In this document: positions 36,627 to 49,078 of the stretch, in pieces
Layout of the letters: each line of letters begins with the position of its first letter
Numbering within the stretch: the stretch's first letter is position 1
Assembly (NCBI GenBank): GCA_963854835.1
Contig: OY978529.1
Span: 40,668,055-40,732,054, forward strand
Reading direction: 5' to 3'
Length of the DNA stretch: 64,000 nt
Origin: Megamerina dolium
Lineage: Eukaryota; Arthropoda; Insecta; Diptera; Megamerinidae
Program-made: the position numbers and the translations under genes
The notes under the pieces: model-generated
Told to the model about the DNA's origin: nothing
Seen by the model: the letters and a program-made list of their open reading frames with translations, nothing else
Databases searched by the model: none

Positions 36627-36633
36627 TATAAAA
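36627..36633 (+). promoter_or_regulatory. candidate TATA box
   Basis: TATAAAA 59 bp upstream of the ATG of the secreted-protein gene. An initiator-like CAGTTTG lies near 36646 but is closer to the TATA box than usual. Confidence 0.45.
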
Positions 36634-36685
36634 TTGAAAAGTAAACAGTTTGATTGCCTGATTGAACGTGAGAACATCTAACAAA

Positions 36686-37428
36686 ATGGTGCGAAAATCT
36701 ACAATTATATTATTCAATGTATTGCTCATGGCTGTAATGCCAGTGGGTATTATAATTTCGGAACTTTACATTACCTACATGTGTTCACTATTAATTCTAT
36801 GTCATTTTCATCATTCCAACAGTCTATAGCAAATGGTACACCAAGTGTTGAAGATCTGCAAGAAAGTTGTGAACTTTTCGTTAAATACGTTTATATAATA
36901 CATGAGAATTTCTTAGAAAATATGCATATTTTACGAAATGTCCTCAATGATTCAAAAATACTACAAGTGACAACGGCGGCAATGAAGGAAAAGATTGCTG
37001 AATTAACGAAATTAGTCAAAGGATTGGAAGTGTTTGAAAACGATCAACAAGAATATGATCCATATATTCAAGCAATCAGTCGATTTAGTGGATTTCGTAC
37101 ATTGGAAGATGCCATTCTAAAATATACTGAACCCGATAGTGTACCGCCAACCACAGAGGATCAACTTATTAAGGCTTCACTGTTGACACATGGCTACGAA
37201 AAGGCCAGAGCTAAACTATTGCAACGTTTTGCAGAATATACCATCGAAATGATCAACATTGTAGATCGAAATATTGCCAAACTTTCAGATGAGGCGAAGA
37301 TAAAATATGAAACACGTATAGCAACACATAATCAAGTCAAGTCTGAGACTAATGATATTGCGAAAAAATATAAAATATTTTCTGATAGTCTACCAGCGTA
37401 TGGTTATAATATATCGGAATTTCATTAA
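36686..37428 (+). CDS. unrecognised secreted alpha-helical protein, two exons
   Basis: This is the best host gene in the window. Exon 1 (36686-36742) starts with ATG in a good fly context (AACAAAATGG) and encodes MVRKSTIILFNVLLMAVMP. An 80-bp intron (36743-36822, GTGGGT...CCAACAG) follows in phase 0. Exon 2 (36823-37428) continues SIANGTPSVEDLQESCELF to the stop, giving 220 residues. The spliced N-terminus is a typical signal peptide: basic start, hydrophobic core, likely cut near Ala-Asn-Gly. Without splicing, the exon 1 frame stops just past the acceptor. The mature part is rich in Glu, Lys and Ile, probably helical, with one cysteine, and with NGT, NDS and NIS as possible N-glycosylation sites. 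No transmembrane segment follows the signal. I recognise no family. A hemolymph, accessory-gland or salivary protein is possible but unproven. It has no neighbours in the window that hint at its role. Confidence 0.75.
36743..36822 (+). other. intron of the secreted-protein gene
   Basis: 80 bp, starts GTGGGT and ends TTCCAACAG. The phase-0 junction joins the signal peptide to the long exon. Short introns of this size are common in flies. The donor is GT-GGGT rather than the more usual GTAAGT/GTGAGT. Confidence 0.7.
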
Positions 37429-37465
37429 ATTAATGAAAGAAATTGTGTAAAAACAAAAAACAAAC

Positions 37466-37471
37466 AATAAA
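37466..37471 (+). terminator. polyadenylation signal
   Basis: AATAAA 38 bp after the stop codon of the secreted-protein gene. Confidence 0.65.
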
Positions 37472-37549
37472 ATTAAAGTGAAAAATAACAACAGTTATGC
37501 ATAAATAAGAATTTTTTTCTTTCAAAGTAGTGCCTAAATAGGCATATGC

Positions 37550-38680
37550 ACAAAATCCGAAAATCTCGTTCGAAAATGTACTTTTGTATGGCAGGTAGAC
37601 GTGTTTGTTTAATTCGATTGTGCGTATATCAAAAATATTTTGTTTATTAGTGTAAAAAATTCTGTTTATCAAATTTTAGCTTGATATTATTATATTTACG
37701 AGTGTACAGTCTCAAAAACCTACTTTCGAAGTGTAATTTTATATGACAAGTACTACTGATTTTCAACCAATAACACCCATTTTTATAAACATATATTTGT
37801 TGCTAAAAATAATTATCTGTAACGAATTTGAACGCAATAGCTTTATATTTAAGTGCACAAAGTCAGAAAAATTAGTTCAAAAGCATACTTTTGTATGGAA
37901 GGTAGGTGTGTACTTCATCCAATTACGCTAATTCTCAAAGAACTCAGTTCACTAATAAAACAAATCTTGTTTGCCAAATTTAAGCTTGATATCTTTACAT
38001 TCATGCGTAAAAAATCTGAAAAACATGTTCGAAAACGTACTTTTGTATGGAAGGTAGGTGTGTTTTTCTTCCTATTACTCCCATTCCCAAGGGGTTTCAT
38101 TTATTAATAAAAATAATTCCATTTGCTGAATTTCAGCTTGATGTCTTTATATTTACGTGCGTACAGTCTAAAAATATACTTTTGAAATGTAATTTTGTAT
38201 GACAAGTAGTCTTGGTTTTCAACCAATATTATTAATTCTCAAAATCGTTTAATTATTGGTAAAAAGAATCATCTGTGACAAATTTCAGCTTAATAGCTTT
38301 ATATTTACGCGCACAAAGTCTGTAAATATGCATACGAAATCGTATTTTGTATGGGAGTTTGACGAAATTTGCATGCGATTATAGCCATTTTGGATAATAT
38401 TTTTTCTTTTGAAGAAATAGGATCATGTGCAGAATTTAAGTTAGATAACACAAATAATGCGAATATATGCGCATTCCAAAACATACTTTTGTATGGGAGG
38501 TAGGCGTGGTTATTATTCGATTTCTCTGAAACACATACCAATTCAGTTATTCGTAAAAATATTCGTATGCACTAAATTTGAGCTTTATTGCTTTAAAAAT
38601 GCGACAGTTATCGTGGGAAAAAGTTATAATAAAAATGTTTTTCTTATACAAAATAAGAGAAAATAAAAATCAGAAAATTA
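37550..38680 (-). repeat. family 1 monomer array (~152 bp), reversed
   Basis: Seven units with the anchor TTTGTATGG(G/A)AGGTAGGYGTG near 37583, 37738, 37890, 38042, 38194, 38346 and 38488, giving spacings of 155, 152, 152, 152, 152 and 142. Each unit also has TTAGCTTGATATCTTTATAT-like and TTTACGTGCGTACAGTC-like blocks. It is the reverse complement of the units at 22.3 and 43 kb and begins about 120 bp after the stop codon of the secreted-protein gene. Confidence 0.85.
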
Positions 38681-41600
38681 TTTTTAAAGTGAATTGTTTC
38701 TTTGGATATTACATACAATGATTAAGTTCACTGACTTCTAGTACAAGTTATTTTTGTAATTTGTGTCCATAATAACCTTTATGTAAGACTAATGCTAATC
38801 AGTTCTTTGGTAAATGAATCCATTTAATAATAATTCACTTTAGCTTACTAACAATTTCATTTCTCTACATTTCTCACACTCATCTCAACGCTACTTAATG
38901 CTTAGCTTATTTTCTTCAATTATTTTGCTGTTGTAACATTTCATATACATATACAAGTACATCTTTCTACTTCTAAATATGTACCTACCTATTTTAATGC
39001 ATCCATCAACTAAAACCACATTTACAGTATAAAATATTCTTAAGTGCCAAGTACCAAAGACTATACTATATATGTAGTATGGAATGGCAAAGACAAGAGC
39101 AATAGCAAAAGCAACCAGAACTCAATTAGTCGTTTTCTAGAGCTTCACTATAGTGCTAGCATCAAATTGGTGTATATAAGTATATACGTTTCTTTTTTTT
39201 TCTCTTCTTCTACCCATTAATGTAATGAATTTAATATCTACATACATATATACTTGTACCTACATTACTCGTATATACCCCTCTCTTACACTTTTTGTAC
39301 GATATCTACTACATAGTACTTTGCTGTTAAACATTTTCATTCACTTTTACATTCTTTTGCATTAGCTTGGATTAAAATTGTAGCTGTGGTTTTAGCTTTC
39401 GTTTTCTTATTGCTCAACCATCACATTATACTCGTACTGATACGTCTCTTCTCAAGTATCAAAACTGATTACAAATGAAATTAGTATGCGCTTTGTTTTG
39501 ACATAATAGATACAGAGCAGGTAATTTAGCAAATACATACAACGCATATCTCTGTGAAGTTGGTTAACCACAGTAGCAAAATAAACAGACAGCAACATAA
39601 TTCCTGGAATATGATTCTAAAGTAACCACAATTTGTATTGAAATGAAATGAAGAAATTGAAGAATTGTATGCAAAAAGCGCAACAACAAAAAACAACAAC
39701 AACAACTACTACTACAATAATGTTTAAAAACAAAAAGGAATTTTTTTAAATTACTTTTATATTGAATGAGTGTATTGTTTTGAGTAAGTAACTATGTGCA
39801 TATTTGTCTTATATTGTAAGGGCTGTACTGGAATAAACTGACGATTTTTATAAGAAAAATGTTTAACAACTCGAAAAAATAAAATATTAAGGACTACTCA
39901 AACACTTGGAAAATCAAATAATATTATACCGGTCTAAGCATCTATACTGCTGCATACTCGTTGGGGTATTCAAGTCGTCAGAGGATATGTAGGTGTTTAA
40001 TCACCCAGAAAAACATGTAAAAGAATAGAAAAAAACAGAAAAATCAAAGAATCGAGATGTTCTTATAAAACACCATTTTACAAAAATTTCGGTAAATATC
40101 ATATCACATACTTCAAAAATAGTTATTTTATTAAAAAGTGTATCATTAGTTATGAAACAGTCCTTAATTTGCATACATTTTATGAGAAAAAAAAATGCTG
40201 AAGGTGTGAATTATATTTGATTTCTAATAAGATTTCATTTTTGATGCCTGCAGTTTTCATCACTGGCAACCTCAAATCTGTCGATGTCAAATATTTTATA
40301 CTGGTGAATTATATTTGGGACTTGTTAAAATCAGAATCTACGATCAAAATCCTCATAAAGCTGTTCAAGTGACCTATTCAATTTTAGCCTTTAAGAATAA
40401 AAAAGACATTCCCTCATGCTTAACCCTGCAATGATCAAGGTATGTTAAAATGATACTACCATGGAAAGATTATTCGATAATTTGTTAAGGACATTAAAGC
40501 ATTTTAATTGGAAATACTTTTAACCATCTAACTAAATAATTGTTTAAATATGGCGTTAAGTTAAATCGAAAAAATTGATTATGTACCAATAATTGTTCCC
40601 ACATATCGCATATTTATCATATATAATAATCTAGGTGTACTTTTATACGATTCCAATTCAAAATTTAACGCATATCGAAGAAAATACTTACTTCTGATTA
40701 AAAATGAATTTCTGATTAATTCTGATTAATAAATAAATTTATAATTGTAGGATGCGAAAAGATTGACGCTAGTTCATATATACTTTTCTGATGTTTCTAG
40801 TTGAAAATTCAACACATAACGAAGAAAATAATTATTTCAGATTAGAAGTAAATTTCCGACCTAAGAAAAACTTGTGTTCCAATACTTTCATCCGAAAAAA
40901 TCGATATTATCGATAAATAGATTTAGCATTGCAAAATATGAACAGATTGCAACGGCGAATTTAACTTCTTCAATTTTAAAGGGACTTTATCAGACAAGAC
41001 CTCCTAAGTGAGAGTCCTCTTAAATGAAGAGACTTTTTATTGTCGTTTTACCGCACAAAAAGTAGTCCATGTGAATAATTTTTATCGCAAACAAAAATGG
41101 CCAGTTAGAAAAATCAAATTTATTTTCATTTTTATTCAAGATAAGTCATCTTTCCCTTTACACATCATATACCAACTTGGTTCTAACAGTGTGACCCAGC
41201 GAATTTAATTGTAAAATTGTTTAACATGAAAATGAAATATAAAAGATAAAATTTTACTTGTTTGATCTTAATTTAATTTTGATAATTAAATAAGTAGATT
41301 TCTTAAATATGGTCAATTTCATAGGAAAAGCTTTCGAATCGAACAAAACTCAGACCAACTGCGAACACAACTTCTTAAAGTGATTTTGAATAAAGCTGCA
41401 TAAAATGTATACAAAGTTTGGTCATGTCCATAATGTCATTGTGTAAAGCTAAGTAGTCATACTTTGAATTTAACAAATATAAAAGTTTTATTTATTTTAA
41501 ATATTTCTGAAGTGCTGGTAAGTTACCATACAAGTACTTTTGTATGTATTGTATATCTTTACTGTTTACTAACTTATACATTATAAATAAACAAATCTTC

Positions 41601-42829
41601 TTATGGCATAAATTGTGGTAACATTGTTCTTATATTATTATCTCTAGTGTTTGCACGTATTAAGCAAAACTTTATTGGAAGGACAAAAGTTAAACTTATA
41701 TTATTTTATTTAGAAAAAATATATACTAATATTTATAGTCTTTGAAACTTCTTTAAACGAGACAGTGCATAGAAGCAATGAAATATATTTTAAGTACTTG
41801 GTTTCAATGCCACTATAAAATAGTACTTACATACTTTTATGTATTTTAAATTTTTTGAAGTGCTTTTATCTGCATGAAAATTTAATATTACTACTACAAG
41901 GACATGCTAATGTATTGGATTTTATTTTGATATTTTAACCATAAGTATATGTACATTACAATAACATAATAAAGTTTTGAGAAAAGCTACCTTATTTATT
42001 ACAATGTCAAGGTAATAAAGAGTTATATTTTGAATTCCTCTATAAAATGTATGAATTTCTTGTATGAATTTTTAAGGCATTTCAGAAGCTGATACACAAA
42101 TTGAGGAAGAAATTGATAAATTGTTAAGTGAGAAATAAAGGAGATTTCATTTAACCCATGCACGCTCATCGATTTTCACGAAAAGAATATATTATGAATA
42201 CTATATATGGTCAGATATACGGTGGATGGATTTGAAAACGAACCTATGCCAAGATTTTATAATGTAAAATTCCTTCACGGCATGATATCATATTTAATAG
42301 TTGTATCATTACAAAAAATGTGAGCATATAAGGTTTAAAGCACTACTCTCACTATGCTAATATTTCCTTGACTCTTGTGCTCATATTGCTAGTAGCATTT
42401 TTTCAATGTTTTGTCTACAATAACATAACAAACAATTTATTCTACATTGGCATCGTATGTGCACATATGTATGTGTAAGTAGACTTGGAATATTCGTACA
42501 TAACTACGCATTAGCCAAGTGTCAACCGTATGCAATCTGAGACATAAGGGTATCTAATATTTTCTTTGAGATGATATTACAACTTGTATACGAGTTACAT
42601 ATGTACATACAGGTATTTTGATGGTGGAATGTATGAAAATTAAAAAAAAAACATAAAGAATGTTGTTCGATATGTATTGCAACAAATAAGAAAAACACAA
42701 GTTCGGCATTGATTGGCAACTTCTAATGCACTGCATTAAATTCATTTATTCGATTACAAAACATTGAATATCTTATAACGGCAATTTCAAAATTTTAGAC
42801 ACATATATATAGTCTTGATCAGAATTACA
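38681..42829. other. long AT-rich noncoding stretch
   Basis: No supported gene over about 4 kb. There is a DRE-like double ATCGATA/TATCGATAAA cluster near 40898-40920, without other promoter signals. Confidence 0.5.
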
Positions 42830-44155
42830 CATTCGATTCAGCCACCATTGACCTTCCATCTGTCAGTATATTCGCAAAGTATAATTTTTGTAAATATACA
42901 GCTATCCTGATAAAACCTAGTACACAATATTATTTTTGCCACCAAAATACCATATTCAAGAATGGGCGTAATCGTTTGAAAACTACGCATAAAAAAAAAT
43001 ACGCATACCTCCCAAATAAAATACATTTTCGAATGTGTCTTTACAGACTTTGCGCTTAGAAATTCAAAGCCATAAAGCTGAAACTTGGTGCATAATATTA
43101 TTTTTTATCAACAAAAATATGCTTTTGAGAATGGACAAAATCATATGAAAATTACAACTACCTACCGTACAAAAGAACATTTTCGAAAAATGATTTCTGA
43201 GCTGATGCACTGGAAAAGAAAGTTTTCAAGATGAAATTTGGTGATTAGCATTATTTTTATGAAAGAATTTATGAGCTTGAAAATAATCAGAGTCGTATGA
43301 AAACTACGTCTACCTCATATACGAGTTCAAAATACATCTTCGAAAATATAATTTCTGAGCTTGGGCATTAAAAAATTAAGCTATCAAACTGAAATTCGGT
43401 ATATATTATTATTTTTTATCATCAAAGTACAAGTTCGAAAATGGTCAGAATCGTATGAAAAGTACGTCTATCTCCCATACAAATGTACATTTTCGAATGA
43501 TAATTTTTGAGCTTGATCACTGGAAAATAAAGTTATCCAGCTGATGCTTGGTGTATAACACTATTTTTTTTTTTTTTTTTTAAGAAAACGTACGAGTTTG
43601 AAAATGATCAGAGTCGTTCGAAAAGTACGTCCATCTCCCATAAAAATATACATTTTCACATCAATTTTTGAAGACTGTGTATATAAAAATATAAAGCTAT
43701 TGAGCTGAAACTTGGTACAGAAGATCATTTTTGAGAAATTAATGCATAAATATAAAAATGAATGGAATGGGATAAAATCTGCGCACATCTCCTATATAAA
43801 AGAATGATTTCGAAAATGGAGTAATTCGCTTTTTATGTTTTTTGCATAGAAATATTAATTCAATTGAACTGAAACTCGTTATATAAGATTATTTTCTAAC
43901 AACAAATAAATAATTTTTATAATGAATGCAATCGAAAAAAAAAACACATTTGCCTTCTATACAAAATTATATGTTCGAATTTTTTATTTGATCATTTAAG
44001 CACAAAAATATAGAGCTATAGATCTAAAACTCGATACATGAGGTTTTCTTTATTAAAGGTATAAACATATTTAAGAATGAGCGTAATCGGATGAAAGTCA
44101 CGCCTATTTCCCATACAAAATAACATTTTCGAATTTATGTTATCTAGTGTAGGGT
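42830..44155 (+). repeat. family 1 monomer array (~160 bp), forward
   Basis: Eight units with the anchor AATGGTCAGAATCGTATGAA near 42961, 43130, 43281, 43440, 43603, 43761, 43921 and 44076 (spacings 151-169). Typical content is GAGCTGAAACTTGG, then TACGTCTACCTCCCATACAA, then GTACATTTTCGAA. More diverged than the 37.6-kb array. Noncoding. Confidence 0.85.
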
Positions 44156-46633
44156 ATTTAAGTTCCACTATTACCGACAATTTCATACATATGACACATA
44201 TGAAATTATTTTCCATCAATTTTCTAACAATTTTAATATTAATTTTTAGAAACCCAAAGCATTTTCGCCCATAAGAAATATACAATTGCATACATCAAAA
44301 TCAAATAATTGCAAGTTAAGAAATAAGATTACGAAATCAAGATTTTAAATACTCCTTCATCATTTAAAGCAACAACTATATTAACTGTTAATTACTTTTT
44401 GTTTGTAAGATACGAGTAATAACTAACATTTCGCATGAAATGCTCATATGTATGTTTACGGTTTTTAATGAGAGAGAAATATAAAATTTAATGAAAAAGT
44501 GAAAAATAAAAAAAAGGGACAGAAAAGGGTACATAAATACAAACAAATTTCTTACATAAAAGCAATATAATGAGAGACAAAATAACTATTATAAATACCC
44601 CTTCTCTTTTCTTATGACAATTCATTTACCATAGTTACATTTCAATACACCATAAGTTGCTCAACATACATTTGCCGCATTCTCAACATCATGTATGTAG
44701 TGTAAAAAATATTATGCAGCTCTTGCAATAATATATTTTTGTATGCAAATGGCACACAAGCTATTATTAGGTCGCGTAAAATTTGTATTTTATGGCACAT
44801 TGCAATGCCTATTTCTCTGCAACATGTATTGACTTTTTCTTGATACATTGGCGGCATACATAAATGTACCCCATTGATCAATCTTTATTTGTACGTAAAG
44901 TTGCAAAAAAAAAAAAAAAGAGAATCAATAAAAAAGAAGCTCATACTACTATAGAAATCCAACTATTCCCACATACATATGTGCTGTAGATATTTGATCA
45001 TTTTTTCTGTACCCAAACGTAATATTTTCTATGCAAGTTGTGTGTTATTGACGGCGCAAAACCAAATAAATCTTAACTTTATTTAAACTTTACAAATATC
45101 TCACCTAAGCATATTGATAATTTGTACTTTTTTATTAGAAAAATCATTCTTTCTTTGTCCTCTAAACTAAATTGAACGATCTTCAAGTGACTTTTCAATA
45201 GTAAACTTTTAATAGAATCATAGCTCTTTCAAGTTCAATTTGAAAGACAAATAATTGTGGTAATAAAATCTAATCGAATACAATTTATAAACTCAATATA
45301 TTGCATTTAGAATGAACAAATGAAAGAGCAGAGCAAGAGAGTCACTCATCAATAGGCAAAAGTAAATCATATATTTTGGAAAAATTATAAATGATTTCTT
45401 ACACTTTAATATTTTAACAACTACATTAAGTATATTTAATCGAGTGTGGAATTTCGAATTAAACTGTTAGACTGTTGTAGTTCAACTGTGAATGAAAAAT
45501 GATTCCATCAAGTTTATGTATAGGTAAACCACTACCTACTGCATGTTCCTATACATTAACATGTATACAAACAAACATGTATGTATACATGTTGATATAC
45601 TTCACAGTTGAAATCATTAAAGTTGTTAAAAAGAAAATCGTTTATATGGAACGAATAGCCATCAAAAGCGGAAAATGTTGAAAACATCATCATAAGTTGT
45701 GTGTATGTATGTATGTATGTACGAATACCATCATATAATAGGAATATGTAAGTTTGTAGGTAACTACCTATAATGCAGCTAAATTGTTTGTTGACTTGAC
45801 CTTTGCTATTCGTATTTATTTTCAAACATGTTTAACAATTGTTGGTGTTGTTGTTGTTGTTGTTGTTGTTCTTGAATTTTATACACCGAAGATTTTTATT
45901 GAAAGGCAGCTACATAGCTACATTGTGATTCTTTTTTCTCTTCTTGAACAGGTTTAAGATCAAATCAATTTGCAATTAATTATCATGAAATTCAGTTTAA
46001 ATTCTATGAAAAAATTGAAAAAATTGATTTAATTTGAAAGTAATAGATAAAATATTTACAAAATTCACACATCAAAATGTATATACATTTATTGAATTAA
46101 GAAAAAGAATTATTAGTTGTAGCTGGCAATGCCATAGTGTGCATAGTGGGGTAAATTGCACAAAATCTGTATTTCAGTAGTCAATTTTTAGTATGTTAAC
46201 AACGTCATGTGTCTAAGAACTAAAAATTGACCAGACACAAGAATTTTGATAATTTGACGAAATAACTTCTAAATTTGGTGTTCAAAAAATTTTCATATAT
46301 CGAATTATATCAATGTTCTGTTAACCTAAAGTATGGAAAATCAGACGACAAGGAGGATGACCATATGTTTTTATATTAGCTTGGGAATCAAGTCATGCAT
46401 TACAAAGTATTTTCACACGGTCAAATGATTGCTTTTACTCTCGACTACGAACAACTAATGTGATTGAAGAGGACAAAAGTGATATGCAGACTAACGGTTG
46501 TATTTCATCATAACAATCTGTGAACACACAACTCTTTGACAACTCGGCAAACTTTTTTAGTGAGAGTTTGCTTGGGAAGTTTTCAGATATCCATCACATT
46601 GCCTTTACCTATGACTCGGCTAGATAAGTAGGT
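44156..46633. other. AT-rich noncoding stretch
   Basis: No supported gene. Simple repeats include (ATGT)n near 45699-45722 and (GTT)n near 45847-45870. Confidence 0.5.
45847..45870. repeat. (GTT)n trinucleotide repeat
   Basis: About eight GTT units, read directly. Confidence 0.92.
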
Positions 46634-47165
46634 AGGTAGGTAGGATGGCTGTCCTGCGACGCACTTAGGCCATTTGAAGGGCCATTGTGATACCACTCAA
46701 GCTTATCCTTATCCCACTGGGTCCTTTTTAAACCATCCTGTGGATTTAAAGAACGAAATAATCTTTGTTAATTGTATATTGGCAACTTCCGTGATGCTAT
46801 CAAGAGAGTCGATTCCGAGCGTATTGAACCTTCTCCTGCACAGAGCCATCCACTCGCACAGAAAGTGTTCTACGGTTTCTTCGTATTCAACACCCTGACA
46901 GCTTCTACAAAAGTCGTAAAAAGGTGCCCCTAGTCTATTCGCGTGCCTACCAATAAGGCAATAGCCGGTTAGAACCCCAATTGTTCTACTGATGTCCAGC
47001 CTATTACATTTCAAAAGTAGCTTAGTTCGACTTAAGCTCCATTCCGGCCACTTAAGCCTACTAGTTAGGGGTTTGTCTCCAATGCATGTTAGCGACATCG
47101 ATGGTGAGACTATCATTGTAGCATTGTCGTACCTTGCCTTGCCAATTCATCCGCCTTGCAGTTAA
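46634..47165 (-). mobile_element. 5'-truncated LINE with RNase H-type C-terminus and (CCTA)n tail
   Basis: On the minus strand it starts near 47165 inside an RNase H-like end (NCKADELARQGT), continues through the C-terminal ORF, has a ~75-bp 3' untranslated region containing AGTGGTATCACAATGG, GGCCTAAGTG and CAGCCA, and ends in CCTAC repeats (plus-strand TAGG repeats at 46628-46643). The 3' end matches the type A tail of the SINEs in this window. No clear target duplication. Confidence 0.82.
46709..47116 (-). pseudogene. LINE ORF2 C-terminal segment
   Basis: A 135-codon frame reading LTGYCLIGRHANRLGAPF, then CRSCQGVEYEETVEHFLCEW, then RRRFNTLGIDSL. This is the cysteine/histidine block (C-x2-C ... 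H-x3-C) found after the RNase H domain in I/LOA-type insect LINEs. In relatives the block usually ends C-x-C; here the last cysteine is tryptophan (CEW). Upstream, ADELARQGTTMLQ belongs to the end of RNase H but lies in another frame, so a frameshift separates the two. Reverse transcriptase and endonuclease are missing by 5' truncation. Confidence 0.8.
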
Positions 47166-47329
47166 AAATTACAGTGTTTGACTACATCATACTGTAGTGA
47201 ATTTTTTGGATATATTCAGCAGTTCACTAATTGTCAATTTTCAAATTCCAATAAACATTTGTTATAAAACAGGTTCGACGTAGTGTCTAAATTCTACATG
47301 CATAAAAATTTGGAAATATACACCAAGAT
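47166..47329. other. noncoding spacer
   Basis: Nothing recognised beyond the truncated 5' end of the LINE. Confidence 0.5.
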
Positions 47330-47600
47330 GAATATATTAAATATCCATGGCATGAGCATAACTGCCCAGGAGTCACCTTTAGAAGAATCAAATATATAAC
47401 TGACCTTCAAAAATTTATCGACGAAATATTTTTCCAGGAGGACTCCCCTACAAAATTTGCATCTTTTAAAAAATTGGTGCTCACCGCTGACAGAGTTCCA
47501 CTTCAGTGATTGGATATTTCAGAGTTAAATGGTTTTCCTAATTATCATTTTTGCTAAATATACACAACCCTATCTCGACCCCGTAGGCAGATTTCCTTTA
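47330..47600 (+). repeat. family 2 monomers, diverged
   Basis: Landmarks: ACTGCCCAGGAGTCACC, ATATATAACTGACCTTC, CCCCTACAAAATTTGCATC, GGTGCTCACCGCTGACAGAG and CCCTATCTCGACCCCGTAGG. About one to two units. Confidence 0.6.
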
Positions 47601-47734
47601 CAATTCACAAAAAATGTAGAAAAATGTACGGAGAATTCCAAAAAATCAAAAAATTAGTTTTCTTGTTTTTTTTTTCAAGCTTTCCAATAATTTGAGGATT
47701 ATGCAATTTCGATAACAAAATTAAATTGAATTTT

Positions 47735-47812
47735 GTCTCGCTTCTAATGTAAGAGAAGTTCGGCCAAAGAGCCCTTCGGGGCTTTAAGTGCCACATATTT
47801 ATTTTTTTTTAT
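47735..47812 (+). mobile_element. SINE 3' fragment, tail type B
   Basis: AAGAGAAGTTCGGCCAAAGA, then GCCCTTCGGGGCTTTAAGTG, then CCACATATTTATTTTTTTTT. Same tail as 27568-27656 with a small deletion upstream. Confidence 0.8.
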
Positions 47813-48847
47813 ATAATAAACACCCTGTATTAAAAAGTATATCTTAGTACAGAAATACTTTCTAAAATAATTTTATATTAACCAATTATCCATTGGTGAG
47901 CAATCACGTTTTTTTTTTGTTGTTTTTTTTTTCTTTCTACTTTTGCTGTTGTCATTGTCTTATGTATTATGTATAACTAAAACATATCGTTTACACATTC
48001 TCATGCTAAAATCTAATATACCAGATTGAACATTTGGTTGCTATACACACACACACGAGTACAAGTACTCTTAATAAACACAGTTTGTGGCGAGTGAACT
48101 TTTAAAGCACACACACAGCATGTTGCCAGCGTGTTTAGATTAAATTGTACTGCTATTGTACTATGTACTAATTTAGTGTTTTTGACTACAAAAAAAAACA
48201 AATAATAATAATAAACCGCGTAAATCATGCTGATGCGCATTGAATTGAATTCATTTCACTTTCACAATCACAATCACAGGAATATAAGCAAGTATTAGTA
48301 AATAGTACGTGTAGTTAAGTGGGAAAGTCTAATTTCGGACGAAACATCATTATTGCAACTCATGTTATACTTACACTCATATTGATGCCGATTTCGGTAT
48401 TGGTATATTCTTTAATCATAAACTTTTCAATTTTAATCCCAAAAAGATTATTGTTATATAGCGGATTATAGTATGAAGAAAAATACGAAGTGGAAAATAA
48501 CATGAAATATCAATTTTATGCATCAAATAATATTAGATCAATCAATTTAGACATAATTCGTATGAATGAATGTATCTATTTATTTGATCTGTCCAAAAAT
48601 TCTTGAAATTATAAGAGGAGGGTTTTTTTTTCAATACGTTAGAAATATTTCTGAAAGTTATGAAGGGAATATAAGTTGTATTTTAAAAAATTTTCATACT
48701 TCTTGGAGAGATTTTATGCAAATAAAAAATTTTTTTTCAGTATAATTTTTTATACAACACAAAATATTAAATTCTATAATTTTACCCAACGGAATTAGTT
48801 CAATAAATTTTTTTCAACAACCTTATACTGAAAAAAATATTTTTTTA
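47813..48847. other. AT-rich noncoding stretch
   Basis: Nothing recognised. Confidence 0.5.
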
Positions 48848-49078
48848 CATGCAATTTTCAATTCAATTTCGACTTTCTTTCAAAAATTCATTTCAAATAC
48901 CACATTTTCGAAAAAAAAAATCACATACTAAAAATAAATAAATAATTTTTTCAACAATCTTCTGAAAAAATTTTCTTTTTTACATATAATATGCAATTCA
49001 ATTTCGAATTTCTTTCAAAAATTCATTTCAAATACCACATTTTCGAAAAAAAAAATCACATACTAAAAATTCTATACA
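48848..49078. repeat. tandem duplication, 135-bp period
   Basis: Two copies anchored at CAAAAATTCATTTCAAATAC (48881 and 49016). More than 50 bp around the anchor, through ACCACATTTTCG and an A run to TCACATACTAAAAAT, is identical in both, so the duplication is recent. Noncoding. Confidence 0.9.

Noticed and set aside
37853..38107. An 84-codon open frame with repeated FVWKVGV-type peptide
   Set aside because: The peptide repetition only reflects the 152-bp family 1 monomers; it is not a protein repeat.
37550..38680. CRISPR-like array
   Set aside because: Units are ~152 bp, diverged along their whole length, with no repeat-spacer alternation, and the genome is eukaryotic.
40898..40920. DRE-type promoter at the double ATCGATA
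   Set aside because: The motif is a good match but there is no initiator, exon or open frame nearby, and such AT-rich words are expected by chance here.
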